Positions 1 through 10,281 of a stretch of DNA of 23,319 bases are shown here, in pieces. Where the stretch lies: the NCBI GenBank assembly GCA_012517025.1, contig JAAYVT010000147.1, positions 1 to 23,319 on the forward strand. Reading direction: 5' to 3'. This stretch comes from Phyllobacteriaceae bacterium (GTDB lineage: Bacteria > Pseudomonadota > Alphaproteobacteria > Rhizobiales > Ancalomicrobiaceae). The notes under the pieces were generated by a model. That model did no database searches. It was not told the DNA's origin and was given only the letters and a program-made list of their open reading frames with translations. The position numbers and the translations under genes were made by a program. Each line of letters begins with the position of its first letter. Position 1 is the stretch's first letter.

Positions 1-329
1 ACCTCGGCGACCGAGGTGAGCATCGCCTTCGCCGCGCCGATCGCTTCGCGCTCCTGCGACGACAGGTGCTGCCACGCATCGCTCTTTTCGAGCACGGCGA
101 CGAGAACCGCCACCGCCTCGCCGATCCGTCCGATCTGTTTGCCGTAGGATCCCGCCCGCGCCAGGATCGCCGCCTCTAGCTCCGGCGCGGTCGACGCCCC
201 GAGATTGACCGAGAACAGCGAATAATTGCCGCCGGATGGACTGAACCAGGTCGTGACCGGCATGATCGCCTGCGTCACGTCGCCGGCCCAAGGAAAGCGG
301 AACGTCACCGGAGCCTGAAAGTCGGTCAT
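1..329 (-). CDS. Unrecognised small protein, C-terminus beyond window
   Basis: An open frame runs from an ATG at 329 off the left edge, giving 109 codons without a stop. The start is supported by an AGGAGG ribosome site six bases upstream (331-340 on this strand). The protein begins MTDFQAPVTFRFPWAGDV and contains an aromatic stretch (TTWFSPSGGNYSLFSVNLG), then a helical, alanine- and glutamate-rich part with LEKSDAWQHLSSQE. I see no signal peptide, membrane segment or catalytic motif and do not recognise the family. It lies 78 bases after the stop of the metallopeptidase on the same strand, so the two could share a transcript, though the gene has its own good ribosome site. Coding status is likely from the ribosome site and sensible composition; function is unknown. 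Confidence 0.6.
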   Translation of the reverse strand, partial: MTDFQAPVTFRFPWAGDVTQAIMPVTTWFSPSGGNYSLFSVNLGASTAPELEAAILARAGSYGKQIGRIGEAVAVLVAVLEKSDAWQHLSSQEREAIGAAKAMLTSVAE

Positions 330-407
330 CGCATCCTCCTCGCGTGATACGCGAAGAGTTCATCGACCACACCGATCCTTCAAGCCGAAATCGGCGTCAC
401 GTCCGCC

Positions 408-1370
408 TCACAAGCTCGGCGCCTTGAAGGTGTCGCAACTGCCGAGCCGGCCGCTGTCGAAGCCGGTCTTGAACCAGCGCACCCGCTGCTCCGAGGAACC
501 GTGGGTGAAGCTGTCCGGCACCACGTAGCCGCGCATCGTCTTCTGGATCGAATCGTCGCCGATCCGGCTCGCCGCGTTGAGCGCCTGCTCGATGTCGCCG
601 GGCTCGATGAAGTCGCGCTCCTTCTGGGCGAAATGCGCCCACACTCCGGCGAAACAGTCGGCCTGCAGCTCGACCTTCACCGACGCCTTGTTGGCCTCCC
701 GCTCGCTCATCCGGGCGCGGGCCTGATTGAAGGCCGGCAGGATGCCGAGCTGATCCTGGACGTGATGGCCGATCTCGTGGGCGATGACGTAGGCCTGGGC
801 GAAGTCGCCCGGCGCTTTGAAGCGGGTCTTCAGCTCGTCGTAGAAGGCGAGGTCGATGTAGACCTTGCCGTCCGCCGGACAATAGAACGGCCCGGTCGCC
901 GCGTTGGCCTGGCCGCAGCCCGACCGCGTCGCGCCGGAGAACATCACCAGCGTCGGCTCGCTGTAGCGGGTGCCGGCGGCGCGCGGCACCAGATCGCCGG
1001 CCTGGGCGGGCAGGATCTCCTTCCAGCGGTCCTCGGTGTCGCCGAGCACCACCGCCACGAAGCGGGCGAGGTCGTCGCGCCGCTGCGCCGTCTGGCGCTG
1101 CACCGGCCGCTGTTGCTGGACCTGCTGCGACGACGAGTTCGGCCCCACCTGCACGCCGGAGAGCAGCGTCAGCGGATTGATCCCGAGCACCCAGGCGACG
1201 ATCAGCATGATCACGATGGTGCCGATGCCGCCACCGCCGAGATTGATCGGCAGGCCGCCGAAGCCGCCGTCCGAATAGCCGCCGCCGGAACCCCCGTCGT
1301 CGCCACCGAAGCCGCCGTCGTCGCGGCGATCCTCGATGTTCGAACTCTCGCGGTGACCTTCCCAGCGCAT
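408..1370 (-). CDS. ypfJ: YpfJ-family neutral zinc metallopeptidase
   Basis: This 320-residue protein is a membrane-anchored metallopeptidase of the YpfJ/KPN_02809 'putative neutral zinc metallopeptidase' family. The N-terminal 48 residues are rich in glycine and aspartate, followed by one hydrophobic segment (about 50-70) and a Gln-rich linker. The catalytic part has the zinc motif HEIGHH (H198, E199, H202) and a downstream ELQADCFAG segment (E234, D238) that probably gives the third ligand. Cysteines in GCGQ, YCPADG and GSCDTF are typical of the family and may form disulfides if this part faces the periplasm. A GGGGAG ribosome site precedes the ATG. The length matches the family (about 290-320 residues). 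The substrate is not known for the family as far as I recall, so only the protease class is inferred. Confidence 0.88.
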   Translation of the reverse strand: MRWEGHRESSNIEDRRDDGGFGGDDGGSGGGYSDGGFGGLPINLGGGGIGTIVIMLIVAWVLGINPLTLLSGVQVGPNSSSQQVQQQRPVQRQTAQRRDDLARFVAVVLGDTEDRWKEILPAQAGDLVPRAAGTRYSEPTLVMFSGATRSGCGQANAATGPFYCPADGKVYIDLAFYDELKTRFKAPGDFAQAYVIAHEIGHHVQDQLGILPAFNQARARMSEREANKASVKVELQADCFAGVWAHFAQKERDFIEPGDIEQALNAASRIGDDSIQKTMRGYVVPDSFTHGSSEQRVRWFKTGFDSGRLGSCDTFKAPSL

Positions 1371-1457
1371 CGTCGCATCTCCCCGGCGGCGTCGGTACGA
1401 ACCCGACGCGGTCGCCTCTGTATATCGCAGCGGCAGGGCGCGACGGAAGCGCTTCGC

Positions 1458-3134
1458 TCAGGCCGCGCGGACGCGATCGAGGAAGCGCGCGATCTCGCCC
1501 GAAAGCCGATCCGCGTCGCTCGCCAACGCCTTCGAGGAGGCGAGCACCTCCTCCGCCGCCGTCGCGCTCGCCGCGCCCGCCCGGTCGAGCCCGTCGATGC
1601 CGCCGCCGACCGCTCGGGTCTGATCGGCCGCGCTCGCCACCGCCCGGGCGATCTCGCGCGTCGCCTCGCCCTGTTCCTCCACCGCCGCCGCGATCGCCGT
1701 GGCGATGCCGTCGAGACTGCGGATGGTGTCGAGCACGCCACCGATCGACATCACCGACCCCTCCGTCGAGGCCCGGATCGCGTCGACTTGGCCGGAGATC
1801 TGCGCCGTCGCCCGCGCCGTCTGGTCGGCCAGCGTCTTGACCTCGGCCGCCACCACCGCGAAGCCGCGCCCCGCCTCTCCGGCCCGCGCCGCCTCGATGG
1901 TGGCGTTGAGCGCGAGCAGATTGGTCTGCCCGGCGATCGCGTCGATCAGGTCGATGATCTGGCCGATCCGTTGCGCCTCGCTCGACAGCGACTGTACCGC
2001 CGTGGCGGTGCGCTCGACCTCCACCACCGCCTTGCTCGCCACCCGCGCCGACTCCGCCGCCCGCGAACCGATCTCGGTGATCGAGGCGGCGAGCCGCTCC
2101 GAGGTCTCCGCCACGCTCGTCACCTCGCGCGACGCCGTCCCCGCCGCCCCGCCGACCTCGCTCGACCGCACCCGCGCCGAATGCGCCGCCGCCGTCATGT
2201 CGCCGGCGAGGTTCTCCAGCCGCGCGATCGCCCCGGCGACCCGGCCGATCAGGTCGTGCACGTCGCCTTCGAACACCGCCGCCGCGTGCTCGAAGGCGCC
2301 GCGCCGCCGGCTCTCCCGGTCGGCCCGGTCGCGATCGCGATCGCGCAGGTGCTCCACCGCCGTGAGCCCGTCGCGGAAGGTCGCCAGCGCCGTCGCCATC
2401 TCGCCGATCTCGTCGCGCCGCCGTCGGAACGGGATCTCCGCGGCGAGATCGCCCGCCGCCATCGTCGTCATCGTCTGCCGCAACCGCGTCAACGGCCGGC
2501 GCACCCCCCGGTCGATCAACAGCGCCAACCCGGCCCCGGCGATCAGCAACGCGGCGAGCGGCGCCAGGATCAGCACCAGCCGGGTCGACCGCCGCGCCGC
2601 CTCCCCCGCCCGGCTCTCCGCCGACGCCGCCTCGGTCAATCGGGCGACGACGCCGGCGATCTCGCCGAGCAGGGCGTCGCGATTGGCGTGGGTGCTCGGA
2701 TCGGCCATCTGCAACCCCGCCGCCTTCGGCGACAGGGTCAGGCCGAGCTGCACCGTGTCCTTCTGAAACGCCACGAAGTCTCTGAGCCGCATGGCGATCG
2801 AGCGGGTCGCCGGCGCCTCCGGATCACCGATCGCGGCGACGAGTTCACCTTGTCGCCGCTCCAGCCGCTCGGCGGCGCCGCCGAGATCGCCGAGCCGCTC
2901 GCGGATCTTCGCCGCGTCGCTCTCCAGGAAGGCCGCGGCCCCGATCCCGACCACGCCCTGGACGTCGCGCGCCACCGATTCGGCCACCAGCGCGTCGCGC
3001 CAGCTCGCCTCGATCGCCCGCGATCGGGCGATCTCCACCTCGTTGCGGGTCACCGCGAAGACGGCGACCGCCAGCGTCACCGCCGCCATCGCCACCCCGG
3101 CCCCACCGAGCCTCGCCGACAAACCGAACCGCAT
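1458..3134 (-). CDS. Methyl-accepting chemotaxis protein
   Basis: This is a 558-residue transmembrane chemoreceptor. TM1 is at about 11-28 and TM2 at about 186-207, bracketing a helical periplasmic sensor region of about 155 residues. A HAMP linker follows (about 208-260), then the cytoplasmic signalling domain, whose hairpin tip carries the family hallmark QTNLLALNATIEAARAGEAG and GFAVVAAEVKTLADQT (about 403-438). I chose the ATG at 3134 because GGAGGA lies five bases upstream (3139-3145); the open frame reaches 3188 but the extra 18 residues are Arg-rich and lack a ribosome site. The C-terminus (FLDRVRAA) has no CheR-tethering pentapeptide of the NWETF type. The ligand cannot be read from the sequence. 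The small sensor domain is helical and resembles a four-helix-bundle type. It is followed on this strand by the metallopeptidase, 87 bases away. Confidence 0.95.
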   Translation of the reverse strand: MRFGLSARLGGAGVAMAAVTLAVAVFAVTRNEVEIARSRAIEASWRDALVAESVARDVQGVVGIGAAAFLESDAAKIRERLGDLGGAAERLERRQGELVAAIGDPEAPATRSIAMRLRDFVAFQKDTVQLGLTLSPKAAGLQMADPSTHANRDALLGEIAGVVARLTEAASAESRAGEAARRSTRLVLILAPLAALLIAGAGLALLIDRGVRRPLTRLRQTMTTMAAGDLAAEIPFRRRRDEIGEMATALATFRDGLTAVEHLRDRDRDRADRESRRRGAFEHAAAVFEGDVHDLIGRVAGAIARLENLAGDMTAAAHSARVRSSEVGGAAGTASREVTSVAETSERLAASITEIGSRAAESARVASKAVVEVERTATAVQSLSSEAQRIGQIIDLIDAIAGQTNLLALNATIEAARAGEAGRGFAVVAAEVKTLADQTARATAQISGQVDAIRASTEGSVMSIGGVLDTIRSLDGIATAIAAAVEEQGEATREIARAVASAADQTRAVGGGIDGLDRAGAASATAAEEVLASSKALASDADRLSGEIARFLDRVRAA

Positions 3135-3186
3135 CCCATTCCTCCGACACTCGACCGTGGTTCGAGGTCGAAGATCGAGAGAAGCC

Positions 3187-3243
3187 ACTTAATTTCTACT
3201 TAAATTTCAGCATTCTTCTTCATGAACTTTCCATGACGATGAC
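3187..3243. promoter_or_regulatory. A+T-rich island, probable mcp promoter region
   Basis: A short stretch of clearly low G+C sits in very GC-rich surroundings, 55-110 bases upstream of the mcp start. It contains a direct near-repeat, ACTTAATTTCT followed by ACTTAAATTTC (about 3188-3206). Such islands commonly mark promoters in GC-rich alphaproteobacteria. I could not assign a clear -35/-10 pair: TTCATG, 17 bases, TTAAGT on the minus strand is the best and is weak. Confidence 0.35.
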
Positions 3244-3372
3244 CTTGGGAAAGATCTCGCGAGAGAGGAGATCGGGACGACTTCGCCCGGAGGTCGTCTC
3301 GACGTCGCCGTCGGAGCAAGGAGGATCGCGCCGTCGCCCGCGCGACCTCTGCGCGCGAGGCGTCGCCGCCCC

Positions 3373-3401
3373 TTCCCCGCGCCCGTCTTTTCCCCTATAA
3401 C
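3373..3401 (+). promoter_or_regulatory. Possible carB promoter
   Basis: TATAAC at 3396-3401 is a good -10 hexamer placed 17 bases after TTCCCC (3373-3378), a poor -35. A start near 3408 would give carB a leader of about 90 bases. The call is from pattern only. Confidence 0.3.
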
Positions 3402-3497
3402 CCCGGCCGGTCTGGACGTATTTCCGACTTCCCCGGTCAAACGAACCGGCGCGAGCCGCTCCCGCGAGCGATCGCGTCGGCATGGTCGCGAGCAAGC

Positions 3498-6813
<3,316 letters not shown>

Positions 6814-6815
<2 letters not shown>

Positions 6816-6835
6816 CGGCGCCGAAAGGCGCCGTC
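6814..6835 (+). terminator. Hairpin at the carB stop codon
   Basis: A perfect 9-bp stem GACGGCGCC / GGCGCCGTC with a GAAA tetraloop (6823-6826) starts on the last two bases of the carB stop codon. No T-run follows, so it may be a weak or Rho-assisted terminator, an RNA 3'-end stabiliser, or part of the greA leader. Its core ACGGCGCC/GGCGCCGT recurs in the terminator after greA. Confidence 0.5.
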
Positions 6836-6857
6836 GGTGGGTGATGCGTGACAAGCC

Positions 6858-6927
6858 CCCCGCGCGAGTTTCGCGGGGAGCAAACCGGAATACGAGGCAC
6901 GGCTCCCGTCGGAGGACGCGGGCCGTG
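6858..6927 (+). other. Structured leader upstream of greA
   Basis: Two further hairpins can be drawn in the 171-base gap before greA. One is a 7-bp perfect stem CCCCGCG/CGCGGGG (6858-6864 with 6872-6878, loop CGAGTTT). The other is a bulged stem pairing 6898-6902 with 6923-6927 and 6905-6908 with 6919-6922. Together with the hairpin at the carB stop, the whole gap could fold. Some enterobacterial greA genes have a structured leader that yields a short RNA (GraL); similarity here is only positional. Confidence 0.35.
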
Positions 6928-6986
6928 TTCGTTCACTGTTCGACGCCCGCGTGGAGAAGCGGGTGCATGAGGAAGGGCCGAGACCC

Positions 6987-7460
6987 ATGGAGAAGATTCC
7001 GATGACCGCGGGAGGGCATCAGGCCCTCGTGGCCGAACTGAAGATGCGTCAGTCGGTCGAACGCCCGCGCATCATCCAGGCGATTTCGGAAGCGCGCGCC
7101 CACGGCGACCTTTCGGAAAACGCCGAGTACCATTCCGCCAAGGAGCAGCAGAGCCTCAACGAGGGCCGCATCGCCGAGCTCGAGGACAAGCTCGGCCGCG
7201 CCGAGGTCATCGACGTCGCCAAGCTCAGCGGTACCAAGATCAAATTCGGCGCCACGGTCAGCCTCGTCGACGAGGACACCGAGGAAGAGAAGAAGTATCA
7301 GATCGTCGGCGACATGGAAGCCGACGTGAAGCAGGGCAAGATCTCGATCTCCTCGCCGATCGCCCGCGCCCTGATCGGCAAGGACATCGGCGACACCGTC
7401 GAAGTGATTTCCCCCGGCGGCGCCCGCTCCTACGAGATCATCCAGGTGCGCTACCTCTGA
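6987..7460 (+). CDS. greA: Transcription elongation factor GreA
   Basis: GreA enters the secondary channel of stalled RNA polymerase and stimulates cleavage of the backtracked transcript. The 157-residue protein matches the usual length (158 in E. coli). The N-terminal coiled coil carries the acidic tip ISEARAHGDLSENAEYHSAKE, with the D and E that coordinate the catalytic magnesium, and the C-terminal FKBP-like domain ends GGARSYEIIQVRYL. I chose the ATG at 6987 (MEKIPMTAGGHQAL) because it aligns with the family start and has GGAAGGG about nine bases upstream; an in-frame GTG at 6951 would add 12 unconserved residues. It lies 171 bases after carB and ends in a strong terminator, so it is probably its own unit or receives read-through from carB. 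Confidence 0.97.
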   Translation: MEKIPMTAGGHQALVAELKMRQSVERPRIIQAISEARAHGDLSENAEYHSAKEQQSLNEGRIAELEDKLGRAEVIDVAKLSGTKIKFGATVSLVDEDTEEEKKYQIVGDMEADVKQGKISISSPIARALIGKDIGDTVEVISPGGARSYEIIQVRYL

Positions 7461-7498
7461 GCCCCTACGGGCCTCGAGAGAGACGACATCGAAAGACC

Positions 7499-7528
7499 AA
7501 CGGCGCCGCTTCGGCGCCGTTTTCTTTT
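7499..7528 (+). terminator. Intrinsic terminator of greA
   Basis: The stem AACGGCGCC(G) / (C)GGCGCCGTT is 9-10 bp with a loop of three to five bases (CTT or GCTTC). It is followed by TTTTCTTTT (7520-7528). It sits 38 bases after the greA stop and just before the end of the convergent glycosyltransferase gene. On the minus strand the hairpin lacks a good T-run, so termination for the LPS operon is less certain. Confidence 0.9.
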
Positions 7529-7532
7529 CGCC

Positions 7533-8282
7533 TCACGTCTCCCAGCCGACGGCGAGCCAGCGCCAGAACGTCTCCTGCGCCTTGGCGAGCGCGGCGACGA
7601 AGCCGTGTGCCCCGTCGAGGAACCCCGCCTGCAGCACATAGTGACGCAGGAACGCCCATTTCGCCCGAAGGATCGCGACGAAGAGCCCGCCGCGCTTGCC
7701 CCTCGCCCGCCGCTCGGCCGCCGCCGCGAGGCCGTACCGCCTCCCCTTGTCGAGCACCTCGTCGATCGAGCGGTAGGAATGGTGGATCATGTCGGCGGAA
7801 AGATCGCCGACCGCGCCCGCGACCTCCAGCCGCTCGTGCACCCGGTCGGGGGTGAAGCGTGCCGCCTCGCGTTTCGCCAGCCGCAGGATCCGGTCGGGAT
7901 ACCAGCCGCCGTGCAGCAGGAACCGCCCGAGGAAACTCGACCGCCGGTTGATCCGCCACCCGGCCCGGTCGCCGCGAGAAATCGCCGCACGGATCTCCTC
8001 GGCGAGCGCGGCCGGGATGCGTTCGTCGGCGTCGATCGACAGCACGAAGTCGCCGGTCGCCAGATCCAATGCCCGCTGCTTCTGCGCCCCGAACCCCGGC
8101 CATTCGTCGGTGACCACGACCGTCGCCCCGGCGGCCCGCGCGATCGCGATCGTCGCGTCGGTCGAGCCGGAATCGACCACCACGATCTCGTCGCAGAAGC
8201 CGAGCGAGGCGAGGCAGTCGGGCAGATCGATCGCCTCGTCGCGCGTGATCAGGATCGCCGAGAGACGCGGGGTCGCGCTCAT
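7533..8282 (-). CDS. Family 2 glycosyltransferase, LPS core type
   Basis: This 249-residue, probably cytoplasmic-face glycosyltransferase has a GT-A fold. It starts LSAILITRDEAIDLPDCLASL, with VVVDSGSTDAT (about 34-44) and the DxD-type motif SIDADERI (D84, D86) for the metal and nucleotide sugar. Later segments GGWYPDRILRL, RVHERLEV and HHSYRSIDEVLDKGRRY are typical of the WaaE/KdtX and LgtF group, which adds glucose to the first heptose of the LPS inner core. It is the last gene of the hldD-waaF-waaC operon and its ATG overlaps the waaC stop (ATGA), implying translational coupling. The substrate is inferred from the subfamily look and context; another core sugar is possible. Confidence 0.88.
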   Translation of the reverse strand: MSATPRLSAILITRDEAIDLPDCLASLGFCDEIVVVDSGSTDATIAIARAAGATVVVTDEWPGFGAQKQRALDLATGDFVLSIDADERIPAALAEEIRAAISRGDRAGWRINRRSSFLGRFLLHGGWYPDRILRLAKREAARFTPDRVHERLEVAGAVGDLSADMIHHSYRSIDEVLDKGRRYGLAAAAERRARGKRGGLFVAILRAKWAFLRHYVLQAGFLDGAHGFVAALAKAQETFWRWLAVGWET

Positions 8283-9280
8283 CGCGTCAGCTCCTCGAGC
8301 GCCGCGAGCACCCGCTCCGCCGCCATCGTGTCGTGGCAGGCGAGCCGCGCCGCGCCGGGGGTCAACGGGCAGTCCTTCTTGCGGCAGGGGGCGCAGGGCG
8401 CGCGCGAAGCGACGATCTCGGTCGCCCGCCCACGCGGGCCGGTCAGCCCCGGCACCGTCGAGGAGAACAGCGCCACCGTCGGCACCGCGAAGGCGGCGGA
8501 GAGATGCGTCAACCCGGTGTCGACCCCGACCGTCGCCCGCGCCGCCTTCAGCCGCGCCGCCAGCACCGCGAGCTTCGTCTTCGGCAGATGCACCACCTCC
8601 GGCACGGCGGCGGCGATCGCCGTCGCCACGACCTCCTCCTCGGCGTCGGCGTGGGTGACGACCGGCACCAGACCGCGCGCGGCGAGCCCCCGCGCCAGAC
8701 CGATCCATTCCTCGGTCGGCCAGCGCTTGGTCGGCCACGTCGTGCCGTGCAGCAGGAACACCTCGTCGCCGCCGGCGCCGTCGCGCTCCACCCCGGTGAC
8801 GAAGCGCGACAGATCCGGATGGTAGCCGAAGACCGCGCCGAACAGCCGTCGCGTCCGCTCGATCGCGTGCGCCTCGTTCGCCACCGTGTGGGCGCGGGCA
8901 TAGACGAGGCTCGCCGGCCACTCCCGCACGCTGCCGCCGTCGAAGCCCTCGATCGGCCGCCGCGCGAAGCGGGCGAGCCAAGCACTCTTGACCAAGCCCT
9001 GAGCGTCGAGGACGAGATCGTAGCTCTCCGCCCTGAGCGCCCGCTTGACGTCGGAGATCTCCGCCCGCGTCTCGCGCGCCAGCACCGCCTTGCGCCACCG
9101 CCGGACCGCCACCGGGATCACCCGCCGGACGCCGGGATGCAGCCGGGCGACGTCGACGAAACTCTCCTCGACCAGCCAGTCGAAGACGAGATCCGGCCGC
9201 GCCGTCAGCGCTTCGGTCACCGCCGGGAAGGTGTGGATGACGTCGCCCATCGACGAGGTCTTGACCAGCAGCACCTTCAT
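8279..9280 (-). CDS. waaC: LPS heptosyltransferase I
   Basis: WaaC transfers the first L-glycero-D-manno-heptose from its ADP-activated form to Kdo of the LPS inner core at the cytoplasmic face. The 333-residue protein starts MKVLLVKTSSMGDVIHTFPA, which matches the WaaC N-terminus including the catalytic Asp at position 13. It carries LHGTTWPTKRWP (about 178-188) and the family 9 donor-site motif VGVDTGLTHLSAA (251-263). A cysteine cluster CAPCRKKDC (296-304) and a further Cys at 315 lie near the end. Both ends overlap neighbours by four bases (ATGA): with the waaF stop at 9277-9280 and the glycosyltransferase start at 8279-8282. The WaaC rather than WaaF assignment rests on the N-terminal motif. 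Confidence 0.93.
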   Translation of the reverse strand: MKVLLVKTSSMGDVIHTFPAVTEALTARPDLVFDWLVEESFVDVARLHPGVRRVIPVAVRRWRKAVLARETRAEISDVKRALRAESYDLVLDAQGLVKSAWLARFARRPIEGFDGGSVREWPASLVYARAHTVANEAHAIERTRRLFGAVFGYHPDLSRFVTGVERDGAGGDEVFLLHGTTWPTKRWPTEEWIGLARGLAARGLVPVVTHADAEEEVVATAIAAAVPEVVHLPKTKLAVLAARLKAARATVGVDTGLTHLSAAFAVPTVALFSSTVPGLTGPRGRATEIVASRAPCAPCRKKDCPLTPGAARLACHDTMAAERVLAALEELTR

Positions 9281-10281
9281 CGCGTCGCCTCGCCGGTCAC
9301 CCGCGCGGCGGCGGCGAGAACCAGGGCCGGTTCCAGCTTCTCGAGACAGTCGAGATGACCGAGCGGACAGACCTTCTGATGGCAAGGCGAACAGGGAAGC
9401 TTCAGCGTGACGATCTCGGCGCGCGGCGCGAGCGGCGGCGTGTTCTCCGCCGAGGTCGAGCCGTAGACCGCGACGACGGCGGTGCCGACGGCCGCCGCGA
9501 CGTGCATCAGCCCGCTGTCGTTGCTGACCGCCAGCCTTGCGCCCGAGAGCAGGTCGATCGCGTCCTCGAGCCGGGTCTCGCCGGTCAGGTCGATCACCCC
9601 GGGCGCGAGATCGGCGATCTCCGCCCCAACCGGCCGGTCCTTCGGACTGCCGAGCAGGATCACCCGGTCGCCGCGCGCCATGAACGCGCGCGCCAGCGCC
9701 GCGTAGTGGCGCGCCGGCCAACGCTTCGCCGGCCCGTATTCGGCCCCCGGCATGAAGGCGACGTAGCCGTCGAGCGCCAATTCGTGGGTCGACAGCAGTC
9801 GGTCGCGATTGAGCGGATCGACCGCGAGCTTCGGATCGGGGCGCGGCCCCACCACCTCGGCGAGGCGGAAATAGGTCTCCGCCGTCTTGCGCTTCAGAGC
9901 CTTCGGCAGCGCCGGCATGCGGGTCAGCAGCCCATACCGCATCTCCTTGCGGTACCCGATCCTGACCGGCACCCGCGCGAAGAACGGCACCAGCGCCGAC
10001 TTCCAGCTCCCCGGCAGCACGTAGGCCGCGTCGTAACGCCCGGCGAGCGCCCGGCCGAGCCGCCAACGCGCCGAAAGCCCGAACTCCTTCGGCTTGAACG
10101 GCGCGTCGATGCGGGTGCGCACCTCCGGCATGCGATCGAGCAGCGGCGTCGCCCAGACCGGCGCGACGACGTCGATGGCGCAGTCGGGATCGCGCGCCTT
10201 CAGCGCCGCGAACAACGCCTGCGCCATCACCATGTCGCCGACCCAGCGCGGGCCGATCACGAGGACCTGGCGGACAGCCAT
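9277..10281 (-). CDS. waaF: LPS heptosyltransferase II
   Basis: WaaF adds the second heptose of the LPS inner core. The 334-residue protein starts MAVRQVLVIGPRWVGDMVMAQALF, the WaaF-type N-terminus. It has FMPGAEYGPAKRWP and LAVSNDSGLMHVAAAVGTAVVAVYGSTS, the family 9 glycosyltransferase signature. It ends with a cysteine cluster CSPCHQKVCPLGHLDC. The start ATG at 10281 lies inside the end of hldD (25-base overlap) and the stop overlaps the waaC start by four bases. The order epimerase, heptosyltransferase II, heptosyltransferase I puts ADP-heptose completion and use in one transcript. Genes making the earlier heptose precursor (gmhA, hldE, gmhB) are not in this window. Confidence 0.93.
   Translation of the reverse strand: MAVRQVLVIGPRWVGDMVMAQALFAALKARDPDCAIDVVAPVWATPLLDRMPEVRTRIDAPFKPKEFGLSARWRLGRALAGRYDAAYVLPGSWKSALVPFFARVPVRIGYRKEMRYGLLTRMPALPKALKRKTAETYFRLAEVVGPRPDPKLAVDPLNRDRLLSTHELALDGYVAFMPGAEYGPAKRWPARHYAALARAFMARGDRVILLGSPKDRPVGAEIADLAPGVIDLTGETRLEDAIDLLSGARLAVSNDSGLMHVAAAVGTAVVAVYGSTSAENTPPLAPRAEIVTLKLPCSPCHQKVCPLGHLDCLEKLEPALVLAAAARVTGEATR

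Larger units (their letters stand above)
3135..3497. other. Divergent non-coding region between mcp and carB
   Basis: These 363 bases hold no convincing gene. From the mcp side they contain the mcp ribosome site, an A+T-rich island (about 3187-3243), a 10-bp palindrome TCTCGCGAGA (3255-3264), and an imperfect hairpin (3276-3283 with 3291-3298, one G-T pair, loop of seven). A possible carB -10 element TATAAC lies at 3396-3401. A small open frame on the minus strand (3220-3495) and the extension of the antisense frame across carB are rejected as composition artefacts. The carB start has only a weak purine-rich sequence (GAGCAAGC) before its ATG. Confidence 0.6.

Noticed and set aside
501..3203. 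A 900-codon plus-strand open frame opposite the metallopeptidase and mcp
   Set aside because: It is antisense to two clear genes with HEIGHH and MCP motifs. Its translation is Arg/Ala/Gly-rich without motifs, as expected from composition.
3255..3264. Palindrome TCTCGCGAGA upstream of carB
   Set aside because: Ten-base GC-rich palindromes are expected by chance in such DNA, and it is not near an obvious promoter element.
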